Of a DNA stretch of 10,366 nt, positions 1-9,147 are shown piece by piece. Under the pieces are notes generated by a model. It was not told the DNA's origin, did not search any database, and worked only from the letters and a program-made list of their open reading frames with translations. Each line of letters begins with the position of its first letter. The first letter of the stretch is position 1. The translations under genes were made by a program, and so were the position numbers. The stretch is taken from NCBI GenBank assembly GCA_030407315.1, contig JALQPE010002328.1:1-10366 (forward strand), written 5' to 3'. This DNA comes from Asparagopsis taxiformis. Taxonomy: Eukaryota; Rhodophyta; Florideophyceae; Bonnemaisoniales; Bonnemaisoniaceae.

Positions 1-401
1 ACAAGCTCTGCAACAGTCTGAAAGCGACTAATCGAGATGTCACCTGCCTGTTGTTGAACAGAGAAGACACCAGCGTGGCAATTTGACCTGGTTTCTTGAT
101 CTCTCATCCAGAACAACTGAAGGGACAGTGTTTGTTCCGGCAGCAGCGGAGGCCATGTATCGAATACACGCCAGCTCCAATTGAATAGACGGAGAAAGGG
201 ATCGCGCATGTACTGTTCGAGGGATGCAAACCGTTCTTCGAACTTTGCAAACCTAGTCAAAGATAAATCATCTCTCATTTTGCTGGAAACCGTTGAATGG
301 TTCACGCCCAGGATAGAGTACTTGAGTAGAACTGGAAACGTTGCTGAGGAGAAGGGAAGGATAAGTAGAAGAGACACCAGGGGGAAACTTGTCTCGAGCA
401 T
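1..401 (-). CDS. Partial gene, unrecognised protein with hydrophobic N terminus (runs off left edge)
   Basis: An open minus-strand frame runs without a stop from an ATG at 401 to base 1 (133 codons plus two bases), so the C terminus lies outside the window. An in-frame TAA lies a short way upstream of this ATG. The N terminus (MLETSFPLVSLLLILPFSS) looks like a signal peptide or signal anchor. It is followed by a polar stretch and a Trp/Phe-rich segment (NWSWRVFDTWPPLLPEQ around residues 77-93). I recognise no family. The start is not certain. A second frame is open upstream and also contains a hydrophobic, Met-initiated stretch (from about 475), and the two could join at the CCCCC run near 380-385 if this gene has the homopolymer indels seen in its neighbours. 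It is a separate gene from the cluster to the right and is divided from it by two MITE copies. No function is proposed. Confidence 0.5.
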   Translation of the reverse strand, partial: MLETSFPLVSLLLILPFSSATFPVLLKYSILGVNHSTVSSKMRDDLSLTRFAKFEERFASLEQYMRDPFLRLFNWSWRVFDTWPPLLPEQTLSLQLFWMRDQETRSNCHAGVFSVQQQAGDISISRFQTVAEL

Positions 402-581
402 GGACGGAAGATGTAACGGATAAGGACATTGGTACGGCCGTTACAAAAGCTGCGGGCAGTAACGGTCTGGGCATAACCCAAAAGCAATGGAGCAGCAGCA
501 ATGCAATCAGCCAGAGAAGTTATTTTGGTTACATCTCTATATGTTTTGCAGAACGTAGGCTAAGGTATATTCGGGGCAAGG
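402..581. other. Short spacer upstream of the partial left-edge gene
   Basis: This spacer should hold the promoter and 5' leader of the minus-strand gene ending at base 1. I see no TATA box or other motif I would defend. Short open frames on both strands have no recognisable content. Confidence 0.3.
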
Positions 582-698
582 AAATTGGTAATATTTTTTT
601 TGCGCTGAATTGCTGCAGTAAAGAGTGATCTACCCAAGTGCACATAGGTGATCAGTTTTTACTGCAGTAATTTCATAGCTAGAAAAATACCGAAATTT
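582..698. repeat. Palindromic MITE, copy 1 (diverged)
   Basis: This is an inverted-repeat element beginning aaattggtaat and ending ataccgaaattt. Its inner arms keep ctgcagtaa and gatc around a central gtgcac. It is the same element as at 1084, 5228 and 9606, but with many more mismatches between arms and against the other copies, so it is the oldest or least constrained copy. It encodes nothing. Confidence 0.8.
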
Positions 699-1083
699 AA
701 TCTCAGCACTATGTAGCAGCACTAGCTGACTATGTAGATGACACACGGCTCAGTTTGTTCTTCCGGGCTGTTTTGTTGCTAGGAGCGTTAACGCTATAAT
801 TATAGAAGCGTTAAACTTCATACCACAGAATGTACATTGAGCAGCTTTTCCTGCGTGTGGTACATGCATGATGTACGAAATAGAGAATGGATGTACAATG
901 TACAAGACAGTTGTGGTACCTGCATTTCTCTCTACATTGTCATTGTGCTGAAAAACAAGCGGAGACCGTCCGCATGTGGAACAAGGCAAACAACTAAGAA
1001 CGGCTGGTATCCAAACCTCAGCCTTCGACATGCCATGTAGGGTTGTGTGGTGCCCCGTGGCTATGCAGAACACATACAAGGCA
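699..1083. other. Intergenic stretch without a recognisable gene
   Basis: These 385 bases lie between MITE copies 1 and 2. A minus-strand frame of 130 codons spans 750-1142, but it begins inside MITE copy 2, starts with a non-ATG codon and has no recognisable content. Nothing else in the stretch suggests coding or RNA genes. Confidence 0.5.
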
Positions 1084-1211
1084 GCGTAAAATTTGTTATT
1101 TTTTTGGGCTCTAAAATTACTGCAGTAAAACTGATCTAGCAAAGTGCACTCGGGTAGATCAGTTTTTTACTGCAGTAATTTTTGAGCCCAAAAAATTACA
1201 AAATTTTACGC
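1084..1211. repeat. Palindromic MITE, copy 2
   Basis: This is a 128-bp near-perfect palindrome. The outer ends are gcgtaaaattt and aaattttacgc. The arms carry tttttgggctc, then ttactgcagtaaaactgat, and the centre is gtgcac. No open reading frame and no convincing target-site duplication are visible. It lies just downstream of the 3' end of the methyltransferase-SET gene. Confidence 0.9.
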
Positions 1212-1395
1212 ACAGAATATACCTTGTCCAACCTTATGCAGACGCATTACGTACCAAACGGGAAATTCTTCTACGCATTGCTTGCTTGGGGGAAAGAGTA
1301 CATTACGATAAAAATAAATTGAAGGTATGGGAAACAGAGTGAAAACATAATGGAGAAGGATTTACTAGTGAAATTTGACTGTGAGAGGGTAACAG

Positions 1396-4300
1396 CTAGA
1401 CAGTGAAGTAATCATGACCGTATTCGATAAACAGCTCGGATCCAGCTGAGATAGCCTCGTTAGCAGTAACACATACAACTTGGTAGCTAGACACAGAGCT
1501 CTCGCTGATGAGTTCTTGTACAGGGAGGAGAAACTAACATTAGCAGTTCGCGACGGGCGATCGGTTCCCTCTGCTGGATCCACGAACGTTGGGTCGTTGA
1601 TTTTCGAAGCAGCGCAATACTCGAATGGAACAATGAAGATGGGGCGGCCAGACGTAGACGGAAGCAAGCAGGTGATATTTGGGTCCTTGATTTGAACTGC
1701 GTACTTCTGGAAGCGCTCAATCGAGAACGAAGTCGGACCCGTACCAAACGTCTTCAGTTTTGCTTGGTAGAGATCCTTGTAAACCACTGCCCCCAAAATA
1801 GTACCCGACGATATCTCCTGGATCAATATCTACTCTTGCGAAGAGTCCATCACCAGCTGCAGGTATAGTTGAAGTTGCAACGTATACATTGTGTGCCATT
1901 GCATCAATTGATAGCAGGGTTTTACTATCCATGGTGGACAACAAGCCCAGCAGTGATTGTGGCCATTTGTGAATAGGAAGGTCTATCAAGTCATTGTGCT
2001 GGTCTGGGATGCACCAAATGGCGGTCAGAAAGCTGATGAGGTGGGGTGGAAGTTGTGTCGAACTGGTAAACTGGAGGGGTTCTTCGAGTGGGAATCGTCA
2101 TCGGAAGTTCCGAGTTGAGAAGTGGCCAGCTGCTGCAGGGCGGGCGTGGACTGTTGAACAAAGTTCCCAATGGAGACCTGCTGCAGAAATGCAAGATTGA
2201 CTCTAGGAAGGGATAGTTCAAAGCAGTCCGTGAACTTCTCACACCCCACAAACCTCCTGTACTGACCGTGGTGCATAGTAAGGCATGCAACTGCAGTAGA
2301 GAAAGTGCCAGCAAACATGTCCACGACCAAATCTCCCTGGTTTGAGAAACGTCCAATGAGCTCTTGCATGAGAGCTACGGTCTTCTGCTCGGGGCGCAAC
2401 GTAACCTTTTTCTTGTCCTTGTCCAAATATTTCACTGTCTCCGATGCTGTGATGCGCGGGATGTTGTCGATGACATTTGTCCAAGCCTTGAACCGAGAAG
2501 GGATGTATCCTGCATTTCGGTAGTTCACCATCCCCCAGCCTTCTTTACCCTTACCCAGCTTCGTAGCATGTACAACCAGCTCGACATATTTAACAAACTG
2601 GTCGTAATCCTATACGGAGGCGAAGTAAAATGGGTGGGCTCCGAGTACAGACGATAGGCTGCGAATCAACCGCGAACATAGGACTACCCGTAGAGTATTT
2701 CACTTTGCGAAGCTCGTATACCCAATTGTAGAACAGAGCAGCAGATGTGAATATGAGACATGACCACCCTTGCGCGTCACCTTGGAAATTTCAGCTACCG
2801 TGTCTTCGATTTCTTCCTGACGGAGGACATCGTAACCAGAGTTTCCTCTGCCAGACATACGCCTAGTATTGTACGGCGGGTCAGTGAGTACCAACTGAGC
2901 ACCTTCCGGATTTGCGGCTTTCGAGGATTGTCAACAGCGTCATAGTTCTTCAAAAGGTCTCTGAAGCTGCAGTTGAAAGTATGCAGGACAGATCCTTTCA
3001 TGTTGTCCATTTCTGGAGGAATCAACACTTCATCTTTCTGCACGCATGGATTTATATCAGCTCTGGCCGCTTCGGCGGTACCGCTGTTACCGCTATTCCT
3101 GCTCGAGCTTCCTGCACCAGAAGGGCTTTCATCTAGTCGTCTGCGTTTAGCATTCGGGCTCGTTCCGTTCCCGCCGGGCGGAGAATCCCGTACTGGAGAA
3201 GCTGTTCTCTCAGTGTCTCCGAACAGCTCCTCATTAGGGTCGGGCGTTGATTGTGGCTCTTCTGTGAGGCTGAATGCCGTGAGTTGCCTTTCAACCATAC
3301 CCAGAGCCCGAATAGTCGTAAACCTCCCAGCATCCGGGGACCAGTCGACGCCTGGAAGCCCTGTAGGAAAGGTATTGCTCGCGGTGAAGAAACGGTTTGG
3401 TCGAACAATTCTTTGTGCCGACAGATCGTCATTATGGTGCTCCCAGAAGGACGTTGCGCAGAGGCGCATCTGAGCATCTTGCAGCAGCGTACGATGGACA
3501 GCCGCACTCGAGATGCTTGCCGAGTGCTGCACTCTTCGAACAGCTCCTCTGCCGTGCAACAAAGTCTTCAGCTCTCGAAGCGGTGCGAAGCCCCTATTTT
3601 CCGAGTCCAGGACGTGGTACGTGAATACTCTCTGGTCGTACAGAAGGTACGGTTGCAAGAGCTCCTCGGTATTGGTAGCCCCTAGCGACTTTGCCAATAC
3701 ATCCCATGACTTCAGAATCACATGAATACCATATCAAGACGCTGGGCAGTCCACGGACTATCCTTCTTGAGAAGCGGCGTGGGTCTATTCGAAGACCTCG
3801 TTCTTGTACGTGAGCGTGGCCGGGATTCTGCCTGCAACTTCCAGTCTCGGTCCATTTGTATCAATGCCATGAGAAATACAACCCTCTCGAAAGTGTTGTG
3901 TAAGTCTCGGAGTTGTCCAGCTATCTTGATGCGAAGCGCGCTCCTGGATCTGTGAAACGAAGAATTGGCATGCTAGTGATTGTCTTGAGAAGGCATCTCG
4001 ACCAATCGCGGACTGGGAGAAGTTATGCTCGGTGTAGAACTCTTTCTGAACTGGAAGTGGTGGTCCAGGACTCTGAGAGTTTTTGAGTGGATCCTCTGCT
4101 GATTGCTCATCACGCTCATGGACAAACACGGGAATAAAGAAGGATACGGATAAATCCAGCAACCCACAGCTCGTGAGGAATAGATCCCATACCCGTGTGT
4201 CTATATCTTCACTACCATCTTCACCAGCAGAAATGGTGAAGTTTCGGACTGCTTGCACAATGTTAAAGGTGTGACGATGGTAGGCATACGAGAACCATTT

Positions 4301-4852
4301 ATCCAGAACGATTGAAGCATTCGCTGGCAGGTCAAACTTGTACATACTGCTCACAGCCCTTCGAAACGCTGTGAGCGAACGTTCTGCAAGGGGCACATGA
4401 TCCTCTTTCTTCTCAGCTTCATGCCAACAGTCTCGCATGTGAGCGACTATTGCTACACTTTCGTAGAACGGAATAATCCTTTCCCTCTCCAGAAGATGAA
4501 AGAGAATAGAGGCAAGCGTATGTGGTTTGGTAGTAATAGATTCGTAGCTCATGCGAAGTAAATATCTCGATGTGTTCCGTCGGGGGCGCGACCACACCTC
4601 CTCGCACACCGTCCAAGGTTACGTCACCATTGTCCGCAATGCTACCGTACAGATAGAGACGTTCGAAATCCAGATGCACTACGGATGTGACATCGGAGGC
4701 TGGGGTGCTAGCCCCTGCGATAGCAGGAATTGAAACAACGCGAGCGGGATCAACCATAGAATGGTTCCGTTTCCGTACTTGTCAGATGGATGCATCGGCC
4801 CATCTTCGCTGTACGTTTCGACAAGCCCGTGCCGGGGTTGTGGCTGCGCCAT
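1396..4852 (-). CDS. DNA N6-adenine/N4-cytosine methyltransferase fused to a C-terminal SET domain (frame-interrupted)
   Basis: One minus-strand coding path of about 1150 codons. Order: helical region without recognised domain (1-400); mixed region (400-540); disordered Ser/Gly/acidic linker with basic KRRR near 568, a likely nuclear import signal; methyltransferase domain about 620-900; SET domain about 990-1150. The methyltransferase has motif IV LTDPPYNTRR near 655 before the SAM-binding motif DMFAGTFSTA near 844, the beta-class order. DPPY favours adenine N6 transfer. The SET part has IPAAGDGLFARVDIDPGDIV near 998, ASKINDP, a following NVSF, and SELFIEYGHDYF before the stop. The frame changes near 4758, 4584, 3938, 3721, 2918, 2757, 2637, 2610, 2030, 1792 and 1521: eight fit one missing base and three one extra base, mostly in short homopolymers. 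Following them leaves no stop codon. The start at 4852 follows a pyrimidine-rich leader; an in-frame ATG at 5107 is the alternative. Family calls are firm; whether the gene is intact is not. Confidence 0.85.
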
Positions 4853-5227
4853 TTCAGGGGATGCTCGGGAACGAGGGAGAAGAGAGAATGCGATAGATTG
4901 GTAGAGAAGATTGCAATGCAATCCGGCACATGTGCCTGACAGGACGGCAAGGAGATTTTTCCGCGCGCCCGCAAATTTGAAATTGGAATTTATGGAAGCC
5001 CCGATTTCTGACGAGGGGTCGCGGGATGATGAAAGATTTTGGAGTTTTGTTGTTGAAGATTGGTGAAGGGGTGCAATGTTTTCAACGGGTATGCAGCTTG
5101 GGCGCATTCTGTATCATGACAGTGCATTAAACAAAATCTCCACAACCTTGAGCTAGCTTCACTAATAATACAGAGACACTGCACCTAAATTCAAGCCCCA
5201 TTAGCTACAGACGGTCGCCAGACGAGT
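4853..5227 (-). promoter_or_regulatory. Pyrimidine-rich leader and upstream region of the methyltransferase-SET gene
   Basis: Read on the minus strand, the 40 or so bases before the ATG at 4852 are dominated by C and T (ttctctcttctccctcgttc), as before the other two gene starts. The frame stays open up to an ATG at 5107, so an 85-residue N-terminal extension is possible. Its low-complexity content makes leader sequence the better reading. No TATA box was identified. Confidence 0.45.
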
Positions 5228-5354
5228 CTAAAAAAATTTGGTAATTTTTTGGCACAAAAATTACTGCAGTAAAAACTGATCTAGCCAAGTGCACTTTGCT
5301 AGACAGTTTTTACTGCCAGTAAAATTTTGAGCCCAAAAAATTACCAAATTTTAG
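5228..5354. repeat. Palindromic MITE, copy 3
   Basis: This is a 127-bp element with ends ctaaaaaaatttggtaat and attaccaaattttag, inner ctgcagtaaaaactgatc and central gtgcac. One arm has an extra base (ctgccagt for ctgcagt). It separates the methyltransferase-SET gene from the dioxygenase gene. The 260 bases from 5355 to the next gene's stop hold nothing recognisable. Confidence 0.9.
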
Positions 5355-5616
5355 GACCTGAATAGCAGAAGTGGAAAAGACAAAGTAGAGGTACTGCTGA
5401 GGTCGGGAGCGCTCTTAGCTCATGGATACGCACTCGTTAGTCTGGGTTGAGAGGAAAACAATATCGTAGATCACAGAATGTCACAAGGTGTCAGTAAGCA
5501 ATAGGGAAGAGTATACTGTTAGTATATTGTATATTATGCTACAGGTGAAGCAATGGAGGAACATTAAGAAAACAATAGAAACTTTAGTTGAGAGCAACCT
5601 ATAGGTGAAATCCTAC

Positions 5617-7584
5617 CTACTCAACTGTGATGTAATCTTCACTACTATCCGGTACCTCATCGTCCGACTCAAAGTCGTGTGCGAACTCGTAAGGTTTCGG
5701 CAGACGATTGGGGTCGTCACTCTGCACCGGTGCGTAGACGAGATCATTGACTAGCTCGGAAGAATCACGTACAGCCATGCTATGGACTCGAATGTGATGA
5801 CCGTATTGTACTCCAGTCTTAGAAATTTTGTCCTTCACGAAGTCGTAATCCTGCCATCCCGCACCAGCGTGCTCTACGTCCACCACGATTCACGAGAACA
5901 GAAAAGGGTGGAATCCAAACCAATTTTGGATGGAGATGGGGCCAGATAGCCAGGAAGGCATCACGAGGGGCGTTGAGGAAGGCATGACTCCGCGGTCGTA
6001 CCAGAATTGGGGACCCAACTGCACCAGTAGCTATGAAAGAATAGTCTGGGTCTGGTGCAGGGGTCCCACAATAGCGGTTGGGTCCTCGCGTGGCGGTCCT
6101 GGGTACGTGAAGTCGAGATGCGGGATCTGACGAGTACAGTTGGAACCCGTCAGGAGCATCCGAAGTCCTGTCCTCCCAAAGCGCAGCTTGGAGCCTTTCT
6201 TGAATCCGTTCAAAGATGAAACGGAATCCTCCAAGTGCAACATTTCCGCTATAATTGCGAGGATGACATCCCGGAAACCTTGTCATGAGCCAGCGACATG
6301 GATTCCTCCCCGTCGAGGTCTTCAATGACAGCCGAGCGGGGGGTCATGTACCGCTGGCGAGACGCGCCACCCCGGGCATCCTGGGCAGCTGAACCGGAGT
6401 TCAGAATCGTGCCCCACGCCCCTTCCACATTGTCATCGAACTTTTGGGCAAACCCAGAGAGCAGTCGTGGATTGCAGACCGTACATCGGAAGCTCCTAGT
6501 ATGTCTTCGAGGACGATGTACATCGAAATCAATACTAGCCCTTGCCCGCTCCTAATAAACAATCCTCTCCTCGGATGTACCACAGCCGCGGAGTTGATAT
6601 CCTCCCTGATCTCCTCCACCTCCCCACTCGTCATGATGAACCCAGAGCGGTGTTCAGGATGGAGCAGACCCGAAATTGAACGCACGAACGTAGCAGCTTG
6701 GGCAAGCGTGGTCTGCTCCGTGAGAAGGAAGGTGGCGGTGGCTGCTCGTCCTCATACCTGTGTACCCGAAACCCCTTGGAAGTCACCTTCGTCTTTGTAG
6801 GGGTTTCGCCGTCTTCTATCTCACCTTCACGCTCCTTTTCGCCAGATGAGGGTGGCTGTGCAGGAAGCGGAAGGGAGACAGGGGGAGAAGACGGGCTACC
6901 GAGAGCGATGAGTTGCTCTGCGATAGCGGCACTTCTGGTCTTGGACCGAGTCATCCGAGTCGGAGGAGGAGTGGTCGGCTCTCTCCTCCTCTTTTCTCCC
7001 CGCCGCGGTGTTCCAGAGGCAGTTTTCTTGGCTGGTTCCCGGGATATGGGCGCCTTCCCTCCCATCGTACTCCGCGGAGCCTCACCGGTCTGCTTATCCT
7101 TTTCTTCAGCAGACTCGGTAGAGGACGCGTCCTTTTCGAAAGGATTGTACGCATCACCTTCCCACGCTTCTTGTAACGTGACCCCTGCAGGAGGGGTCCA
7201 AGAAGGGGGGTCATCCGGTTGACGGCCATCGTAGCACTCACGGGAGCAGACGAACACCATGTCTCGCTCACCGTTGTTGAGGTACTTGATGGGGATGAGG
7301 TGATATACTCGAGGATAGTCGCACAGGTTGTGTACTGGCTGAATGTTGCACGCTGTGCATTTGTGCACAGCGGCATAGCCGGGGAAGCGACAGTGTGATC
7401 CAAGCGAGCAGGAAAAGGGGCGTGGCGTAGTTTCATCGGGCGGAATGTGCACAGAGCGTGAAACTACTGTCCCCCCACCACCCCCCTGCGGTTGAGAAGC
7501 TTCAACCGAGGTTTCGGGGTTCTGCTGTTCCGTGGCGATAGCAGAGTCGGGAACAGGAGCAGACGTGGGTGGGGAGACGGCCAT
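5617..7584 (-). CDS. Zinc-finger protein with C-terminal 2-oxoglutarate/Fe(II) dioxygenase domain (frame-interrupted)
   Basis: About 655 residues on the minus strand. The ATG at 7584 sits in cccccATGg after a C/T-rich leader. Residues 59-117 hold eight ordered putative zinc ligands: C59, C65, C76, C79, H85, C88, C113 and C117 (C4HC3, PHD/RING-like cross-brace spacing). Then comes a long Ser/Pro/charged linker with basic clusters (PRRGEKRRREP, TRSKTR), probably nuclear import. The C-terminal half has RQIPHLDF (iron-binding HxD near 488), DPDYSFIATGAVGSPILV, RPRSH, WIPPFSVLV, VEHAGAGW (second iron histidine near 571) and HIRVHSM (arginine for 2-oxoglutarate near 598), the core of the double-stranded beta-helix oxygenases. 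It ends in an acidic tail. The frame shifts near 6727, 6463, 6271, 6061 and 5882: four fit a missing base, one an extra base, mostly in short runs. The substrate is unknown; the neighbours make DNA or chromatin plausible but unproven. Confidence 0.82.
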
Positions 7585-7719
7585 GGGGGAGCGGGGGGTG
7601 AGTCGGGTTGTGAGGGGGAAGGGGAGGGGGGAGAGTTGGGTTTGGAGGGGGAAGGGGGAGGAGAGTTGGGCTTCGAGGGGGAAGGGGCGCGGGCTGTTGA
7701 GTCCGGCTTGGCTTGGGAG
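7585..7719 (-). promoter_or_regulatory. C/T-rich promoter-leader between ParB-like and dioxygenase genes, with 30-bp tandem repeat
   Basis: This 135-bp spacer separates the stop of the ParB-like gene from the start of the dioxygenase gene. The plus strand is almost entirely G and A, and the coding strand is C/T-rich. A 30-bp unit beginning gagagttggg repeats at 7631-7660 and 7661-7687, and several runs of four to six G are closely spaced, so a G-quadruplex on the template strand is possible. The short gap means transcription of the two genes may be coupled. Confidence 0.5.
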
Positions 7720-9147
7720 TCAGGAGGAGAAACTGTCCATCGGATTGATTTCGTCCTCAGGAAGGGGTTGTGAGGGAAGGGGAACGGGGAGAGGTTCCAT
7801 GATATTCTCCCCGAATTGGGTCGGAGAGCGAGCCTGCCGAGTCACCTGTGATGGTGACTTCGGAGGAGTGGCTGATGCCACAGGGGCAGGAGCAAGGAAC
7901 GCTCTCTGCCGCTTTCTCGCTCTCCTTCCCCACATCTTTGCGCCTTGACTGGCCGCAGTGGCAAGCACTGCATCGCCAGATGCTCCGGGAGGAGGGGGCG
8001 GAGTCTCACGATCCGGTGCAATGTTGAAACGTTGCAGGATGACGGTTCGGAAATCTTCTCGGCGACGCTCGTGGTTCTTCTCCTGTTTCGGCACAGGTTC
8101 TTCTTCATATTGAACCATGCGCTTGAACACGGATTTCCAGGTCGGGATCATGTCCGTTCCATCCGGTTCGAGGTCCTCCAGGTCTGCCAGCTCGTCCGTA
8201 GTCATCCCAACCTTGGGTGCGACTTCACGGATTACCAGGTAGAAATCTCTGATGTAATTGAGATACACCCTGAGCTGGAGACCTGGGATGCGACCAAAGG
8301 ACTGGAGCAATTCACAGAGCGGTAGTGAATGCACCTAACCATCAGCTCACTGGCACGGTCCTCAGCCTTTGTGAACGCGGTGTCCTTCAGCACTAGAAGG
8401 CTAGATGATTCCAACCTCATTTTCCTTCCTACAGAGGCCATCTTGTACGCCTCGTACGTGCGTGGTGAACGTCTCATGTTCAGAGCCACATTGACGATAG
8501 ACGTCACCGTACTCTTCTGAGTATGCCACTGAAGTGACGCTGGAAGAACCAGTTGCACAGCTGCGAAGCTGTCATACTGGAGAGTTTCCTTTCCCCTTCC
8601 TTCGCGTACTTCAAGTTGCAGTTGTATATGCTGATGATAGCATGAATACGGTTCGCGGATGGTGGTCGGTAAAACGTGTGCACCAGTTCGTTCAGCCGCT
8701 GATCAGGTAGAGCACGTCTTCCATCGTCATGGCTTGTCCATCTGGCCTGAACGCTTCCTGAACAGGAACGCTGTCCACAATAGAAGCCAGACGTTCAACT
8801 CCTTCCGCTTTGGCTCGGACAAGAGCGCCACGACGATGGAGACCATCCGCGATGTAGAAGCGTGTTTCGTCGGACTCGTGGGCTAGACCAACGACAGTCA
8901 CGGAGCCCACGGAAGAGGTCTGAAAACCTTCAAGAACCATCTTCTGAAACAACACATCTACATGCGACTCATCAACCTCGCGCGATGTTTCTTCCGTGAC
9001 ATGAATGTCCGCAATCGGAAGTGTCATCTGCCGGAACTCGTAGTTCGCAAGCGTGCTACCAGCCCGGGGCATCGCGGGGACTGTCAGCTCCCGAGCTGGA
9101 GCGCGGGAAGATGCAGCTGCGAGACGAGAGCGTTGACGATTAAACAT
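7720..9147 (-). CDS. ParB-like domain protein (frame-interrupted)
   Basis: About 475 residues on the minus strand. The ATG at 9147 is the only methionine codon in the long open stretch around it, and a C/T-rich leader precedes it, so the start is well supported. Residues 35-115 fit the ParB/sulfiredoxin-like fold: a beta strand (RQMTLPIADIHV), a helix (DVLFQKMVLEGF), a strand (SVTVVGL), then YIADGLHRRGALVRAKAEG near 98-116, matching the conserved G-x-x-R-R-x-x-A motif of ParB N-terminal domains (CTP- or nucleic-acid-binding in that superfamily). Residues 140-330 are helical (RLNELVHTFYRPPSANRI, LRVYLNYIRDFYLV). The C terminus is Pro-rich with a basic WGRRARKRQR cluster that could be a nuclear import or DNA-binding patch. 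Three frame changes (near 8697, 8507 and 8334) each fit loss of one base from CC, GG or GG(G), and no stop remains. No Walker-type ParA partner gene is in view. Biochemical role unknown. Confidence 0.75.

Noticed and set aside
750..1142. Minus-strand open frame of 130 codons with several Cys residues
   Set aside because: It begins with a non-ATG codon inside MITE copy 2 and has no family-like content.
2590..2640. In-frame TAG near 2613 in the methyltransferase
   Set aside because: It appears only if a single extra base is assumed near 2637. Two one-base losses (CCC near 2637, GG near 2610) give THFTSPPYRDYDQF with no stop, so it is not evidence of a nonsense mutation.
2973..3473. Plus-strand open frame of 166 codons
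   Set aside because: It is antisense to the Ser/Gly-rich linker of the methyltransferase gene, which has an uninterrupted frame of over 300 codons there.
6698..7222. Plus-strand open frame of 174 codons
   Set aside because: It lies opposite the disordered Ser/Pro/charged linker of the dioxygenase gene, has low-complexity Gly/Ser content and no recognisable motif.
8232..8760. Very short GT-AG introns (17, 38 or 41 bases) in the ParB-like gene
   Set aside because: They could restore frame here, but the same kind of break in the methyltransferase gene falls inside contiguous motifs (for example between GGHV and LIF) where no intron fits. One-base homopolymer indels explain all sites uniformly.
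1396..9147. Bacterial or phage restriction-modification/partition operon
   Set aside because: SET domain, zinc finger, long disordered linkers, nuclear-type basic motifs, lack of ribosome binding sites and MITE-rich spacers argue for eukaryotic DNA, even if some domains were acquired from prokaryotes or viruses.
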